A stretch of DNA of 64,000 nt from Pseudomonas sp. ANT_H12B (GTDB lineage: Bacteria; Pseudomonadota; Gammaproteobacteria; Pseudomonadales; Pseudomonadaceae), in assembly GCF_008369325.1 (NCBI RefSeq), contig NZ_VOBI01000001.1, positions 434,001 through 498,000 of the forward strand, in the 5' to 3' direction. Positions 55,557 through 64,000 of the stretch are shown here, piece by piece; the first letter of the stretch is position 1; each line of letters opens with the position of its first letter. Below the pieces are notes generated by a model. That model saw only the letters and a list, made by a program, of their open reading frames with translations. It did not search any database and had not been told where the DNA came from. The translations under genes and the position numbers were made by a program.

Positions 55557-56717
55557 ATGAGCCTGACTGGAAACTGGAACTACCCCACGAGCATTCGCTT
55601 CGGTGTCGGCCGCATCGCCGAGCTGGCCGAGGTCTGTCGCAGCCAGGGTATCCAGCGACCGTTGCTGGTCACCGACAGTGGCCTGGCACGCGCGCCGATC
55701 ACCACGGCAGCGCTGGACGCCTTGCGCGCCGCCGGCCTGGGCGTCGCGCTGTTTTGCGACCTCAAGCCCAACCCGGTCGAAGCCAACCTGGCAGGCGGGC
55801 TCGACGCCTGGCGCGCCGGCAAGCATGACGGCGTGGTCGCCTTTGGCGGTGGCAGCGGGCTGGACATGGGCAAGCTCATCGCGTTCATGAGCGGCCAGAC
55901 CCGACCGGTCTGGGATTTCGAAGACATCGGCGACTACTGGACCCGTGCCGACGAAAGCAGCATCGCCCCGGTCATCGCGGTGCCAACTACTGCGGGCACA
56001 GGCTCGGAAGTAGGTCGTGCGGCGGTGATCATCGACGAAAGCACCCACACCAAACGCATCATCTTCCACCCGAAAATGATGCCCCGCGTGGTCATCAGCG
56101 ACCCGGCCCTCACCGTCGGCATGCCGGCCAAGGTCACCGCCGGCACGGGCATGGATGCTTTTTCGCACTGCCTGGAAGCGTACTGCGCCCCCGGTTTTCA
56201 CCCGATGGCCGATGGCATTGCGGTGGAAGGCATGCGCCTGGTAGCCAACGCTCTGGTGCGCGCCGTACACACCCCGTCCGACCTTGAAGCGCGCGCGCAA
56301 ATGCTCGCGGCTGCGGCGATGGGTGCCACCGCCTTCCAGAAAGGACTGGGCGGGATGCATGCCCTCTCGCATCCGGTGGGCGCGCTTTACGACACCCATC
56401 ACGGCATGACCAACGCCACCTTCATGCCCTATGTCTTGAAGTTCAATCGCCCGGCCATCGAAGAACGCATCACTCGCCTGGCGGCCTGGTTGCGTCTGCC
56501 CTCCCCCGGCTTCGAGAGTTTTCTGGCCTTCGTCCTCAAGCTGCGCAAGGACATCGGCGTGCCTCATACGCTGTTTGAACTGGGCGTGGATGATCGGCAG
56601 GCCGATTTGATCGCCGACATGGCGATTGTCGACCCCTCTGCCGGCGGCAACCCGCTGCCGTTGACCCGGGCCGGCGCGGCAGAAATTTTCGACGCGGCGT
56701 TTCACGGCCGTATTTAG
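55557..56717 (+). CDS. iron-containing alcohol dehydrogenase
   Basis: 386 residues. NAD loop FGGGSGLDMGK, threonine-rich VPTTAGTGSEV, and metal ligands in GTGMDAFSHCLEAY (Asp, His) and LSHPVGALYDTHHGMTN (two His). A group III enzyme oxidising a primary alcohol. It differs from the phosphonate enzyme at 3481-4572. Next to a gamma-glutamyl ligase it suggests an amino alcohol substrate such as ethanolamine or a propanolamine. Confidence 0.9.
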   Translation: MSLTGNWNYPTSIRFGVGRIAELAEVCRSQGIQRPLLVTDSGLARAPITTAALDALRAAGLGVALFCDLKPNPVEANLAGGLDAWRAGKHDGVVAFGGGSGLDMGKLIAFMSGQTRPVWDFEDIGDYWTRADESSIAPVIAVPTTAGTGSEVGRAAVIIDESTHTKRIIFHPKMMPRVVISDPALTVGMPAKVTAGTGMDAFSHCLEAYCAPGFHPMADGIAVEGMRLVANALVRAVHTPSDLEARAQMLAAAAMGATAFQKGLGGMHALSHPVGALYDTHHGMTNATFMPYVLKFNRPAIEERITRLAAWLRLPSPGFESFLAFVLKLRKDIGVPHTLFELGVDDRQADLIADMAIVDPSAGGNPLPLTRAGAAEIFDAAFHGRI

Positions 56718-56864
56718 AGCAGTTGTCTGTCCAGTCCGAGGCGTGAACACAGAGCATGGACAGGTTGTAGCGGTTGGAGACAGGAGCAGTACGACAAGGG
56801 GTTGAAGGCCAGCCCATCCGGTACCCCGGATGGATGCGTATCAAAACCTGAAGGGGCACACAAC

Positions 56865-58430
56865 ATGAATCCAGCAAGTCAGCCCGGCACCAGCGCGCCG
56901 CAAGACGACGACGTCAAGGTGTTGCACAGCATGGGCTATGCCCAGCAGCTCTCGCGACGTATGGGCGTTTTCTCCAACTTTGCCATTTCCTTTTCAATCA
57001 TCTGCATCCTCTCGGGGGGTATCAACTCACTCGCCCAAGGCACATCGGGCGCGGGCGGCGCGTCAATCGGCATCGGCTGGCCCATCGGCTGCCTGATTTC
57101 CGGAGTGTTCGCCATGGCCATGGCGCAGATTTCCTCGGCCTACCCCACCGCCGGCGGTCTGTATCACTGGGGCTCGATTCTCGGTAACCGCTTCACCGGC
57201 TGGCTGACCGCATGGTTCAACCTGCTGGGGCTGGTCACTGTGCTCGGGGCGATCAACGTCGGTACCTATTACTTCTTTTTCGGCGCCTTCGGACCGGCCC
57301 TTGGCATGGAAGACACGACCACGACTCGGGTGATTTTCCTGGCGATCCTGACCGGCCTCCAGGCTCTGTGTAACCACCTGGGTATCGGCCTGACCGCGAA
57401 GCTCACCGACTTCTCGGGTTACCTGATCTTCGCCACGGCGCTCGCGCTGACCATCGTCTGTCTGATCTCTGCCCCCAGTTATGAATTCGCCCGGTTATGG
57501 ACCTTCAGCAACTATTCCGGTGAGGCGGGCGGCAGCGTCTGGCCAGAGGTCTCGAACGGCTGGATTTTCATGCTCGGCCTGCTGTTGCCGATCTACACCA
57601 TCACCGGCTATGACGCTTCCGCGCACACCTCCGAAGAGACCCGCAATGCGGCCATGTCAGTGCCACGCGGTATGGTCATGTCGGTGGTCTGGTCGTTGCT
57701 GTTCGGTTGGGTCATGCTCAGCGCGTTTGTGCTGATGCTGCCGAGCATGGACGAGGCGGCGAAGCATGGTTGGACCGTGTTTTTCTGGGCCATGGACACT
57801 CAGGTGAACCCGACGGTAAAAATGGCGCTTTACGTGGCGATTTTTATCTCGCAATTTCTCTGCGGGCTGGCAACCGTGACCTCGGTTTCGCGCATGATCT
57901 TCGCGTTCTCACGGGACGGTGGCCTGCCCTTCTCCAAAGCACTGTCCTCTGTCTCGCCTACCCTTCGCAGCCCGGTGGCGGCGATCTGGACCGGTGCCAC
58001 CCTCGCGGTACTGTTCGTCTGGGGATCGTCGGTGATATCGATCGGTGAAACACCGGTCTACACCATCGTGGTGTCCTGCACGGTGATCTTCCTGTTCTTC
58101 TCCTTCGTCATTCCCATCATCCTGGGCCTGTTTACTTACGGGACCTCGAAATGGCCGACCATGGGGCCGTGGAACCTGGGGCGCTTTTGGTACTCATTCT
58201 TCGCAATCCTCTCGATCCTCTCGATGGTGATCATTTTCGTCATCGGCATCCAGCCGCCGAACGATTGGGCGCTGTACATCACCATCGGCTTTCTGGTGCT
58301 GACGGCCATCGTCTGGTTCGGCTTTGAAGCCCGACGCTTCCAGGGCCCGCCGATTGGCGACATGATCGTCAAGCGCCAGGCTGAAATCGCGGCGGCTGAG
58401 GAGGCGTTGAATAAACGGGCGGGAAGCTGA
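56865..58430 (+). CDS. amino acid/choline-type APC permease
   Basis: 521 residues from the ATG at 56865. About 12 membrane segments. MGVFSNFAISFSIICILSGG, ISSAYPTAGGLYHW and GYDASAHTSEETRNA identify the amino acid/choline transporter group of the APC superfamily (GABA/choline permease-like). It is the importer of the operon and supports a positively charged amine or amino alcohol as substrate. Confidence 0.88.
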   Translation: MNPASQPGTSAPQDDDVKVLHSMGYAQQLSRRMGVFSNFAISFSIICILSGGINSLAQGTSGAGGASIGIGWPIGCLISGVFAMAMAQISSAYPTAGGLYHWGSILGNRFTGWLTAWFNLLGLVTVLGAINVGTYYFFFGAFGPALGMEDTTTTRVIFLAILTGLQALCNHLGIGLTAKLTDFSGYLIFATALALTIVCLISAPSYEFARLWTFSNYSGEAGGSVWPEVSNGWIFMLGLLLPIYTITGYDASAHTSEETRNAAMSVPRGMVMSVVWSLLFGWVMLSAFVLMLPSMDEAAKHGWTVFFWAMDTQVNPTVKMALYVAIFISQFLCGLATVTSVSRMIFAFSRDGGLPFSKALSSVSPTLRSPVAAIWTGATLAVLFVWGSSVISIGETPVYTIVVSCTVIFLFFSFVIPIILGLFTYGTSKWPTMGPWNLGRFWYSFFAILSILSMVIIFVIGIQPPNDWALYITIGFLVLTAIVWFGFEARRFQGPPIGDMIVKRQAEIAAAEEALNKRAGS

Positions 58431-58531
58431 GTGCCCGCTCTGCAACACCCGATTGAGACCTATCGCAAAAGGTGAAGCCTTGCGCTTCACCTTTGCGTAA
58501 AACAGGCACCTTGTGGGCGCAATTCGCCCAC

Positions 58532-58640
58532 TCAGACCAGGTTGATCTCGACGTTGATGTTGCCCCGCGTGGTTTTGGAGTACTTTTTCAAATTGGCCGT
58601 GCAGTTCTCGGATGTCGAGGCGATACATTCGGCGTCCGCG
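58532..58640 (-). pseudogene. possible Ohr/OsmC C-terminal remnant
   Basis: The minus strand reads NLKKYSKTTRGNINVEINLV before a stop, recalling the YS..TRGNI.V.L ending of Ohr/OsmC proteins. Upstream the frame is quickly closed and the catalytic Cys motif is absent. This is weak; the stretch 58431-58810 otherwise has no recognisable gene. Confidence 0.3.
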
Positions 58641-58810
58641 CATGCTTACCCCGAGGCAGGCCGGCAAATTGCCGCACACGCCAGCCTCGAAACCGCGCGC
58701 ATCGAAGCGCTGCGTCTGGGGATTACTCAGATTCGTTGGAATGTGTCGATCTGATCCTCCCCGTGCAATCACAAAAATGCAGGGCCAGCACCTCTTCTGA
58801 AAACGTCGAT

Positions 58811-59989
58811 TCAAATCCGCGCCAGCGCCTGTGCCAGGTCGGCGCGCAGGTCTTCCACATCCTCCACACCCACTGACAAACGCACCAGCGCATCGCCGAT
58901 GCCGAGCTGCGCGCGGGTGTCTGCGGGGATGGTGGCGTGGGTCATGATCGCCGGGTGCTCGATCAGGCTTTCCACACCGCCCAGGCTCTCGGCCAGGGCG
59001 AAGATCTGCACATTTTCGAGGAAGCGCTTGGCGCCGGCCAGATCGCTGTTCAGGTCGAGGGAAATCATTCCGCCGAAACCGCGCATCTGCTGACGTGCCA
59101 GTTCGTGCTGCGGGTGCGACGGCAGGCCCGGATAATAGACGCGCGCCACCTGCGGCTGACGCTCAAGCCACCGCGCCAGTTCCAGCGCGTTGCTGCAATG
59201 ACGTTCCATGCGCAACGCCAGGGTCTTCACGCCGCGCAGGGTGAGAAACGCGTCGAACGGCCCGGCGATCGCGCCCACTGCGTTCTGCAGGAAGCCCAGG
59301 CGCTCAGCCAGCTCAGCGTTCTGCCCCACCACCGCGATGCCGCCGATCACGTCGGAATGGCCGTTCAGATACTTGGTCGTCGAGTGCACCACGATATCGA
59401 AACCCAGCTCCAGCGGACGCTGTATCCAAGGGCTGGCGAAGGTGTTGTCGGCCACACAGAGAATGCCTCGTTCGCGGCAGATGCGTGCGATCGCAGCGAG
59501 GTCAGTGAGGCGCAGCAAGGGATTGCTCGGCGTCTCGACACAGACCATCCGTGTGTCGTCCTGCAGCGCGGCTTCGAAGGCCGCCAGGTCCGTCAGATCG
59601 ACGAAGCTGAAGCGATGCCCGGCGCTGCGCCGGCGCACCTTGTCGAACAGCCGGAACGTACCGCCGTACAAATCATTACCGGAGACGATGTGCGAGTCAG
59701 CGTCGAGCAGCTCGAGCACGGTGGAAATCGTCGCCAGCCCGGAAGCGAAGGCGAAGGCCTGGGTACCGCCTTCGAGATCCGCCACACAACGCTCCAGCGC
59801 AAAGCGCGTCGGGTTGTGCGAACGCCCATAGTCGAAGCCCTTATGAACGCCGGGGCTCTGCTGCAAATAAGTGGAGTTGGCGTAAATCGGCGGCATCAAC
59901 GCCCCGGTGGAAGGGTCCGGCGTCTGTCCGGCATGGATCACACGGGTGGCGAAGGCGCGTGGTGTAGCGGTTTCATCGTGTTGACTCAT
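58811..59989 (-). CDS. cystathionine gamma-lyase (trans-sulfuration PLP enzyme)
   Basis: 392 residues. Cys/Met-metabolism PLP family. [47 protein letters not shown] and the PLP lysine in [17 protein letters not shown] are clear. It overlaps the cystathionine beta-synthase gene by four bases, so it most likely splits cystathionine to cysteine, 2-oxobutyrate and ammonia in reverse transsulfuration. A gamma-synthase activity cannot be excluded by sequence alone. Confidence 0.88.
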   Translation of the reverse strand: MSQHDETATPRAFATRVIHAGQTPDPSTGALMPPIYANSTYLQQSPGVHKGFDYGRSHNPTRFALERCVADLEGGTQAFAFASGLATISTVLELLDADSHIVSGNDLYGGTFRLFDKVRRRSAGHRFSFVDLTDLAAFEAALQDDTRMVCVETPSNPLLRLTDLAAIARICRERGILCVADNTFASPWIQRPLELGFDIVVHSTTKYLNGHSDVIGGIAVVGQNAELAERLGFLQNAVGAIAGPFDAFLTLRGVKTLALRMERHCSNALELARWLERQPQVARVYYPGLPSHPQHELARQQMRGFGGMISLDLNSDLAGAKRFLENVQIFALAESLGGVESLIEHPAIMTHATIPADTRAQLGIGDALVRLSVGVEDVEDLRADLAQALARI

Positions 59990-61362
59990 GTGAGGGATCT
60001 CCGTAAGTGATTGAGCAGGTCGACGCGGGTAATCAGGCCGTGGAAGCCCGAGGCGTCGGCGATGATCGCTACCAGCCCACGGTCAAGCTCTGCTTGCAGT
60101 TCAGCCAGACTGGCGCCGGGCGGCAGGGTTTGCAATTTGTCGGTCATGGCGCTGGCCACCGTCAAACGAAAGTGCGAAGCGTTCTGGTGCACGCCAAGCA
60201 AAATATCGGATTCATCAATCACGCCAACCAACCGCTGTTTATCCACCAGCACCGGCAGTTGCGACACATCTGCCAGGCGCATGCGCTGGAAGGCAGTGAG
60301 CAGCGTATCGTCCGGCCCCACGCTGATCACTCGGCCATCCTCGAAGCGCCGTGAGATCAGGTCGCGCAGATCGCCGTAATGCTTGTACTGCAACAGACCC
60401 TGATCGTTCATCCACTGGTCGTTGTAGACCTTCGACAGGTAGCGGGTGCCGGTGTCGCAGACGAAAGTGACCACGCGTTTCGGTTCGGTTTGCTCGCGGC
60501 AGTAACGCAGCGCTGCCGCCAGCAAAGTGCCGGTCGAAGAGCCGCCGAGAATACCTTCGGCGCGCAGCAGCTGGCGGGCATGATCGAAGCTTTCCTCGTC
60601 GCTGATTGAATAGGCCTGGCGCACGCTGGAAAGGTCGGCAATCGAGGGAATGAAGTCTTCGCCGATGCCCTCCACCGCCCACGAGCCGGGCGTACCGAGG
60701 GTGCCGCTGCGGCTGTATTCGGCCATCACCGAGCCGACCGGATCGGCCAGCACCATGGCGAGTTCTGGCTGCACGCGGCGAAAAAAACGGGTGAGCCCGG
60801 TCAGCGTGCCGGCCGAACCGACGCCGACGACGATGGCATCCAGGTCATGCTGGGTCTGCGCCCAGATCTCCGGCGCAGTGCTGCATTCGTGGGCCAGCGG
60901 GTTGGCCGGGTTGTTGAATTGATCGGCAAAGAAGGCGTCGGGAATTTCCTGCGCCAGCCGTGCCGCAACGTCCTGGTAATACTCGGGATGGCCCTTGCCG
61001 ACGTCGGAGCGGGTGATGTGCACCTCGGCGCCCATTGCCTTGAGGTGCAAGACTTTCTCGGTGGACATTTTGTCCGGCACCACCAACACCACCCGGTAAC
61101 CCTTGGCACGGCCGACCAGGGCCAGGCCTAGCCCGGTGTTGCCGGCGGTAGCCTCCACGATGGTGCCGCCGGGTTGCAGGCGACCATCGCGCTCGGCGGC
61201 GTCGATCATCGCCAAGCCTATACGGTCCTTGATTGATCCACCGGGGTTCTGCGATTCGAGTTTGAGAAACAGCGTGCACGGGCCGGTATCGAAGCGGCTG
61301 ACGCGCACCAGCGGCGTATTGCCGATCAGTTCGAGCACGGCGGGACGGGAGTCGTTTGGCAT
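59986..61362 (-). CDS. cystathionine beta-synthase with C-terminal CBS pair
   Basis: 458 residues from the ATG at 61362. The PLP domain shows ELIGNTPLVRV, NPGGSIKDRIGLAMI with the PLP lysine, and TAGNTGLGLALVGRA. A Bateman module of two CBS motifs occupies about residues 335-455. It joins homocysteine and serine to form cystathionine. The CBS pair could sense adenosyl compounds. With the overlapping lyase it forms a reverse transsulfuration operon for making cysteine from methionine. Confidence 0.9.
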   Translation of the reverse strand: MPNDSRPAVLELIGNTPLVRVSRFDTGPCTLFLKLESQNPGGSIKDRIGLAMIDAAERDGRLQPGGTIVEATAGNTGLGLALVGRAKGYRVVLVVPDKMSTEKVLHLKAMGAEVHITRSDVGKGHPEYYQDVAARLAQEIPDAFFADQFNNPANPLAHECSTAPEIWAQTQHDLDAIVVGVGSAGTLTGLTRFFRRVQPELAMVLADPVGSVMAEYSRSGTLGTPGSWAVEGIGEDFIPSIADLSSVRQAYSISDEESFDHARQLLRAEGILGGSSTGTLLAAALRYCREQTEPKRVVTFVCDTGTRYLSKVYNDQWMNDQGLLQYKHYGDLRDLISRRFEDGRVISVGPDDTLLTAFQRMRLADVSQLPVLVDKQRLVGVIDESDILLGVHQNASHFRLTVASAMTDKLQTLPPGASLAELQAELDRGLVAIIADASGFHGLITRVDLLNHLRRSLT

Positions 61363-61541
61363 GTCGTAACCTCGCTGCGAAAATCCGCACTGGATGGACA
61401 GCAACCTGAGGCCAGTCAAGCACGTTGGTCGCTGGAGATGCCTCGCATGGAACATAGGCAGGGATTGCGCCCTCCGCAACCATGCGCAGCCAGCCGGTAA
61501 CGTGCCGGTTGGTGCAATGCACTGTTTACCCAATGAAAAAC

Positions 61542-61577
61542 GCCGCTTATCCCTCACCGGGAAAGCGGCTTTTTTTT
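61542..61577. terminator. bidirectional hairpin terminator
   Basis: GCCGCTT and AAGCGGC form a stem with eight T after it on the plus strand and GTTTTT after it on the minus strand. It ends the transcript of the small minus-strand gene at 61590-61748. Confidence 0.75.
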
Positions 61578-61589
61578 GGCGCGGCCCAC

Positions 61590-61748
61590 TCAGGGCTTCA
61601 ACGGAAACTCTTGGTCTCGGTCTGACAGTTCTTTGCCGTCGTCGGGATGCTTCCAGTCCGGCGTCGAACGCTTCTGCCGCTTGATCTCTTCTTCCGTGGG
61701 TTCATCCATGTCTTCATCCGGGTCCGGAACTTTTTGTTCAGTTGCCAT
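61590..61748 (-). CDS. small acidic hydrophilic protein
   Basis: 52 residues from the ATG at 61748 with GAGGTGAGC upstream; the frame could open earlier at 61823. It is dominated by charged residues (PDPDEDMDEPTEEEIKRQKR), has no cysteine and no membrane segment, and is probably disordered. A terminator follows immediately. Similar small conserved proteins of unknown role occur in pseudomonads, but none was identified. Confidence 0.6.
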   Translation of the reverse strand: MATEQKVPDPDEDMDEPTEEEIKRQKRSTPDWKHPDDGKELSDRDQEFPLKP

Positions 61749-61813
61749 GCTCACCTCTCTTCCTAAGGGATCAGTCATCAACTTTAAGCGTAGAACAATT
61801 TCTTGCACCCGGC

Positions 61814-62128
61814 TCAGAGCCACCAGCGCAACAGAAAGAAAAACCCCATGCTCAACAGCATGCTGAGCAAGGTATTGCGGGTGTAAAGCACCAGCCCCAC
61901 CGCCACCAGCGAACTGATCAGATACGGGTTATCCCACTGCAGATTCAGCTGTTTGTCGGGCATGAACACAATCGGCCCGCAGATCGCGGTCAGCATGCCC
62001 GGCACCGCAAAACCGAGGAATTGCCGGGCGTTGCTGCTCAAGCGCAGCGGCAGCCGAGGCTCGAGAAATACGTAGCGGTTCAGAAAGACGAGCACGCCCA
62101 TCCCGATAATCACAGCCCAGACCATCAT
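61814..62128 (-). CDS. azlD: AzlD-family branched-chain amino acid exporter subunit
   Basis: 104 residues with about four hydrophobic helices. FLGFAVPGMLTAICGPIVF is typical of AzlD. It overlaps azlC by four bases (ATGA). With AzlC it forms an export complex for branched-chain or related amino acids. Confidence 0.88.
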   Translation of the reverse strand: MMVWAVIIGMGVLVFLNRYVFLEPRLPLRLSSNARQFLGFAVPGMLTAICGPIVFMPDKQLNLQWDNPYLISSLVAVGLVLYTRNTLLSMLLSMGFFFLLRWWL

Positions 62129-62823
62129 GGACGACCCCCATAGAATTTATTGCAGACAAAGCCTGCGGTCATGCCTGCCAACCCGGACAGCACCAGCGCC
62201 GAGCCCCATTGCCAGTAGCTGAACAGCACCGAGCAGAACAGTGACACCGCCACACACACCACGGTCGGTACATTACGTACCACGGGGGTGATCAGGGCGA
62301 TAAACGTCGCCGCGATGGAGAAGTCCAGCCCCAGATGTTCCAGGCCCGGAATGCTGCTGCCGAGCACGATCCCGGCCAGGGTGAAGAGGTTCCAGGCGAT
62401 GTAAAACGTCAGGCCGACGCCCAACGCGTACCAGCGGTTGAACTGCTGTTTGTCATGCTGGCTGGTCAGGGCGAACAGCTCATCGGTGAGCAAAAAACCA
62501 AGCCCTGCCCGCCAGCGACCCGGCAACGGTGAAATTACCGAACGCATGCTCATGCCGTACAGCAAATGCTGGGAGGTCAGCAGCAGCGTGGTCAGCAGAA
62601 TCGAAAAGATCCCGGCTCCACCCTTGAGCATGCCGATTGCCACCAGTTGTGCGGCACCGGCGAACACGATGCCCGACAGGCCCTGGCCTTGCAGGGGTGT
62701 GAGATTGGCCTCGATGGCCATGGAACCGGCCAGCAATCCCCAAGGCGCAGTCGCCAGGGACAACGGCATGATGGCTGCGGCACCACGAAGAAACGCACTG
62801 CGCGGCATGAGTGAATTGGACAT
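62125..62823 (-). CDS. azlC: AzlC-family branched-chain amino acid exporter
   Basis: 232 residues. PLSLATAPWGLLAGSMAIEANLTPLQGQGLSGIVFAGAAQLVAIGML holds the AzlC core motif. Membrane helices continue to the C-terminus. It is translationally coupled to azlD. Confidence 0.92.
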   Translation of the reverse strand: MSNSLMPRSAFLRGAAAIMPLSLATAPWGLLAGSMAIEANLTPLQGQGLSGIVFAGAAQLVAIGMLKGGAGIFSILLTTLLLTSQHLLYGMSMRSVISPLPGRWRAGLGFLLTDELFALTSQHDKQQFNRWYALGVGLTFYIAWNLFTLAGIVLGSSIPGLEHLGLDFSIAATFIALITPVVRNVPTVVCVAVSLFCSVLFSYWQWGSALVLSGLAGMTAGFVCNKFYGGRP

Positions 62824-62883
62824 AACGCTCTACAACCAGGGAAAGACGTCAGACTGTGCCAGCAGTCGTGGGCGATGGCTTGA

Positions 62884-63027
62884 ACAATCTTGCGCACTTT
62901 GATCGCGTCTTTGTCCGCATCGCTGCACGCAACGCCGCTGGAATTCGTCGAACAGGTCGACAAGTTGCTCTATCAGGCCAAACGCAATGGCCGGATGCGC
63001 GCCCAGTTCACTGATTTTCGCGATTGA
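62884..63027 (+). pseudogene. GGDEF-domain C-terminal remnant
   Basis: The plus-strand frame after a stop at 62881 ends FVEQVDKLLYQAKRNGRMRA, then QFTDFRD and a stop. This is the A/VDKALYxAKRNGRN ending of diguanylate cyclase domains. The GGDEF signature and everything before it are absent, so it is a tail fragment left by rearrangement. Confidence 0.7.
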
Positions 63028-63309
63028 CAAACACTGCGCCGACTTTTAAAACTGAGCGCCTCATTCAGGGTGTCAGCAACATGTCCGCAACCTTCAACCT
63101 CAACACTATCGTCATTGGCTTGAATGCCAAGGCGCAAGGTTGCGTTGCGCACGCCCTGAAATCGAAGAAACAGTCGCTCATGTGACCGGGGCGCGCTGTC
63201 CCGTCAGATGAGCTGACAGGACATTGAGCGCTACGGACTCCCGACCCTTGCTTACTGCCTTCTACGCTTCTGACGGTGACGAAATCGGTCAACCTTCAGG
63301 AGAAAGTGC

Positions 63310-64000
63310 ATGTCATCGTTTCAAGGTATCTGGGTTCCACTCGTTACACCGTTTCACAATGGCGCTATCGACTTTGTCGGGTTGGGGCGGCTGGTCGCTC
63401 ATCTGCTGGAAAAAGGCGTCGACGGGATCGTGGTCTGCGGCACCACGGCCGAAGCGGCGGCACTGAGCAAACATGAGCAATTGGCGGTGCTCGATGCCGT
63501 GCTGGAACAGGTGCCGGCGCATCGCGTGGTCATGGGGCTGGCCGGGAACAATCTGACCGAGCTGCTGCAATTTCAGAGTGAAATCCTGACACGTCCGGTG
63601 GCGGGTTTGCTGGTGCCACCGCCGTATTACATCCGCCCTTCCCAGGCAGGCCTCGAAGCGTTTTTCAAAACGGTGGCCGACGCCTCCAGCGTCCCGGTCA
63701 TTCTCTACGACATCCCTTACCGCACCGGCGTGGCCTTCGAACAGGCGACCCTGCTCAACATCGTTGCCCATGAGCGCATCGTCGCGATCAAGGATTGCGG
63801 CGGCAATCAGGCCAACACCCTGGCGCTGCTGGCCAGTGGCAAGGTCGACGTTCTGTGCGGCGAAGATAACCAGATCTTCAACGCCTTGTGCCTGGGCGCC
63901 AAAGGCGCGATTGCGGCCTCCGCGCATGTCCATCCCGAGTTGTTCGTGGCGTTGTATCAACAGATTCGCGACAACCAGTTAGCGACCGGACGAACGACAT
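63310..64000 (+). CDS. DapA-family lyase/dehydratase, 5' part (runs off the window)
   Basis: 230 residues are visible from the ATG at 63310, which follows TTCAGGAGAAAGTGC; no stop occurs before base 64000. MSSFQGIWVPLVTPFHNG, VCGTTAEAAALSKHEQ, the catalytic Tyr in ILYDIPYRTG and the Schiff-base Lys in IVAIKDCGGN match 4-hydroxy-tetrahydrodipicolinate synthase-type aldolases. Family size is about 290-300, so about 60-70 residues are missing. It could be DapA itself or a catabolic relative. The context is cut off. Confidence 0.88.
   Translation, partial: MSSFQGIWVPLVTPFHNGAIDFVGLGRLVAHLLEKGVDGIVVCGTTAEAAALSKHEQLAVLDAVLEQVPAHRVVMGLAGNNLTELLQFQSEILTRPVAGLLVPPPYYIRPSQAGLEAFFKTVADASSVPVILYDIPYRTGVAFEQATLLNIVAHERIVAIKDCGGNQANTLALLASGKVDVLCGEDNQIFNALCLGAKGAIAASAHVHPELFVALYQQIRDNQLATGRTT

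Noticed and set aside
55488..56750. 420-residue open frame on the minus strand
   Set aside because: It is antisense to the iron alcohol dehydrogenase, with no recognisable domain.
58472..58876. 134-residue plus-strand frame after the APC permease
   Set aside because: It runs across the gap and into the end of the lyase gene on the other strand, without motif or RBS.
63081..63179. 34-codon plus-strand frame (MSATFNLNTIVIGLNAKAQG...)
   Set aside because: No RBS and no recognisable family; it lies in a 280-base gap and could be chance.

Overview
This 64 kb window is chromosomal DNA of a fluorescent-group Pseudomonas or close relative. The basis is high GC content, Pseudomonas-type REP hairpins with a GCGAG(C)nGCTCGC core between genes (1726-1757, 31322-31410, 36600-36692), and family content such as LhpA-type hydroxyproline catabolism and CioAB oxidase. 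No rRNA, tRNA, CRISPR array or intact insertion sequence was seen. Most of the window is a run of independent catabolic modules, each with its own regulator and transporter, separated by small fragments of broken genes.

Layout. 0-3.2 kb: the 3' part of a flavin/Fe-S demethylase-type oxidoreductase facing a TetR plus pyrroline-carboxylate-reductase-like pair. 3.4-7.8 kb: a phosphonate module (2-hydroxyethylphosphonate-dehydrogenase-like iron alcohol dehydrogenase, organophosphate-antiporter-like carrier, LysR regulator, phosphonoacetaldehyde hydrolase PhnX). 7.9-10.7 kb: a GFA-domain protein, a nitrilase with a divergent HxlR/SCP2-like regulator, and two truncated genes. 10.8-18.6 kb: a Rieske oxygenase and its PDR reductase, an additional complete ketol-acid reductoisomerase, a GntR regulator, an ACS-family carrier, a class II aldolase and a LysR regulator. 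A palindrome around CTGTATACAG lies before both the oxygenase and the reductoisomerase. 18.7-19.4 kb: cytochrome c and haloacetate dehalogenase fragments. 19.7-21.2 kb: a predicted fusion of a VanX-like D,D-dipeptidase and an L,D-transpeptidase.

21.3-37.7 kb is the largest module, for hydroxyproline use. It has a GntR regulator, 4-hydroxyproline 2-epimerase, a three-gene D-hydroxyproline dehydrogenase, a PAS-AraC regulator, an amino-acid ABC transporter, aconitase-X-type cis-3-hydroxyproline dehydratase, a proline-racemase-family protein with a Ser/Thr active-site pair, pyrroline-4-hydroxy-2-carboxylate deaminase, an MHS-family carrier, 2-oxoglutarate-semialdehyde dehydrogenase and an Ldh-family pyrroline-2-carboxylate reductase. 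Together these would send trans-4-hydroxyproline to 2-oxoglutarate and 3-hydroxyprolines to proline. A TCGTATAC(G/C)A operator occurs at three places in this module.

37.8-52.6 kb is mixed: HxlR next to a 5'-truncated SDR, a Tat-exported aldo/keto reductase overlapping an ATP/ADP-translocase-like carrier, a membrane-anchored hydrolase, cyanide-insensitive oxidase cioAB, a RibD/DHFR-like protein, a LysR/EamA pair, a hexuronate-type carrier, YbdK and small hypothetical proteins. 52.8-58.4 kb: a glutamine-synthetase-like ligase, aldehyde dehydrogenase, iron alcohol dehydrogenase and APC permease, probably for an amine or amino alcohol degraded as its gamma-glutamyl amide. 58.8-61.4 kb: reverse transsulfuration (cystathionine beta-synthase and gamma-lyase). 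61.6-62.8 kb: a small acidic protein and AzlCD. 62.9-64 kb: a GGDEF-domain remnant and the start of a DapA-family lyase that runs off the end.

All functions come from reading translated sequence and recalling family motifs; no database search was run.
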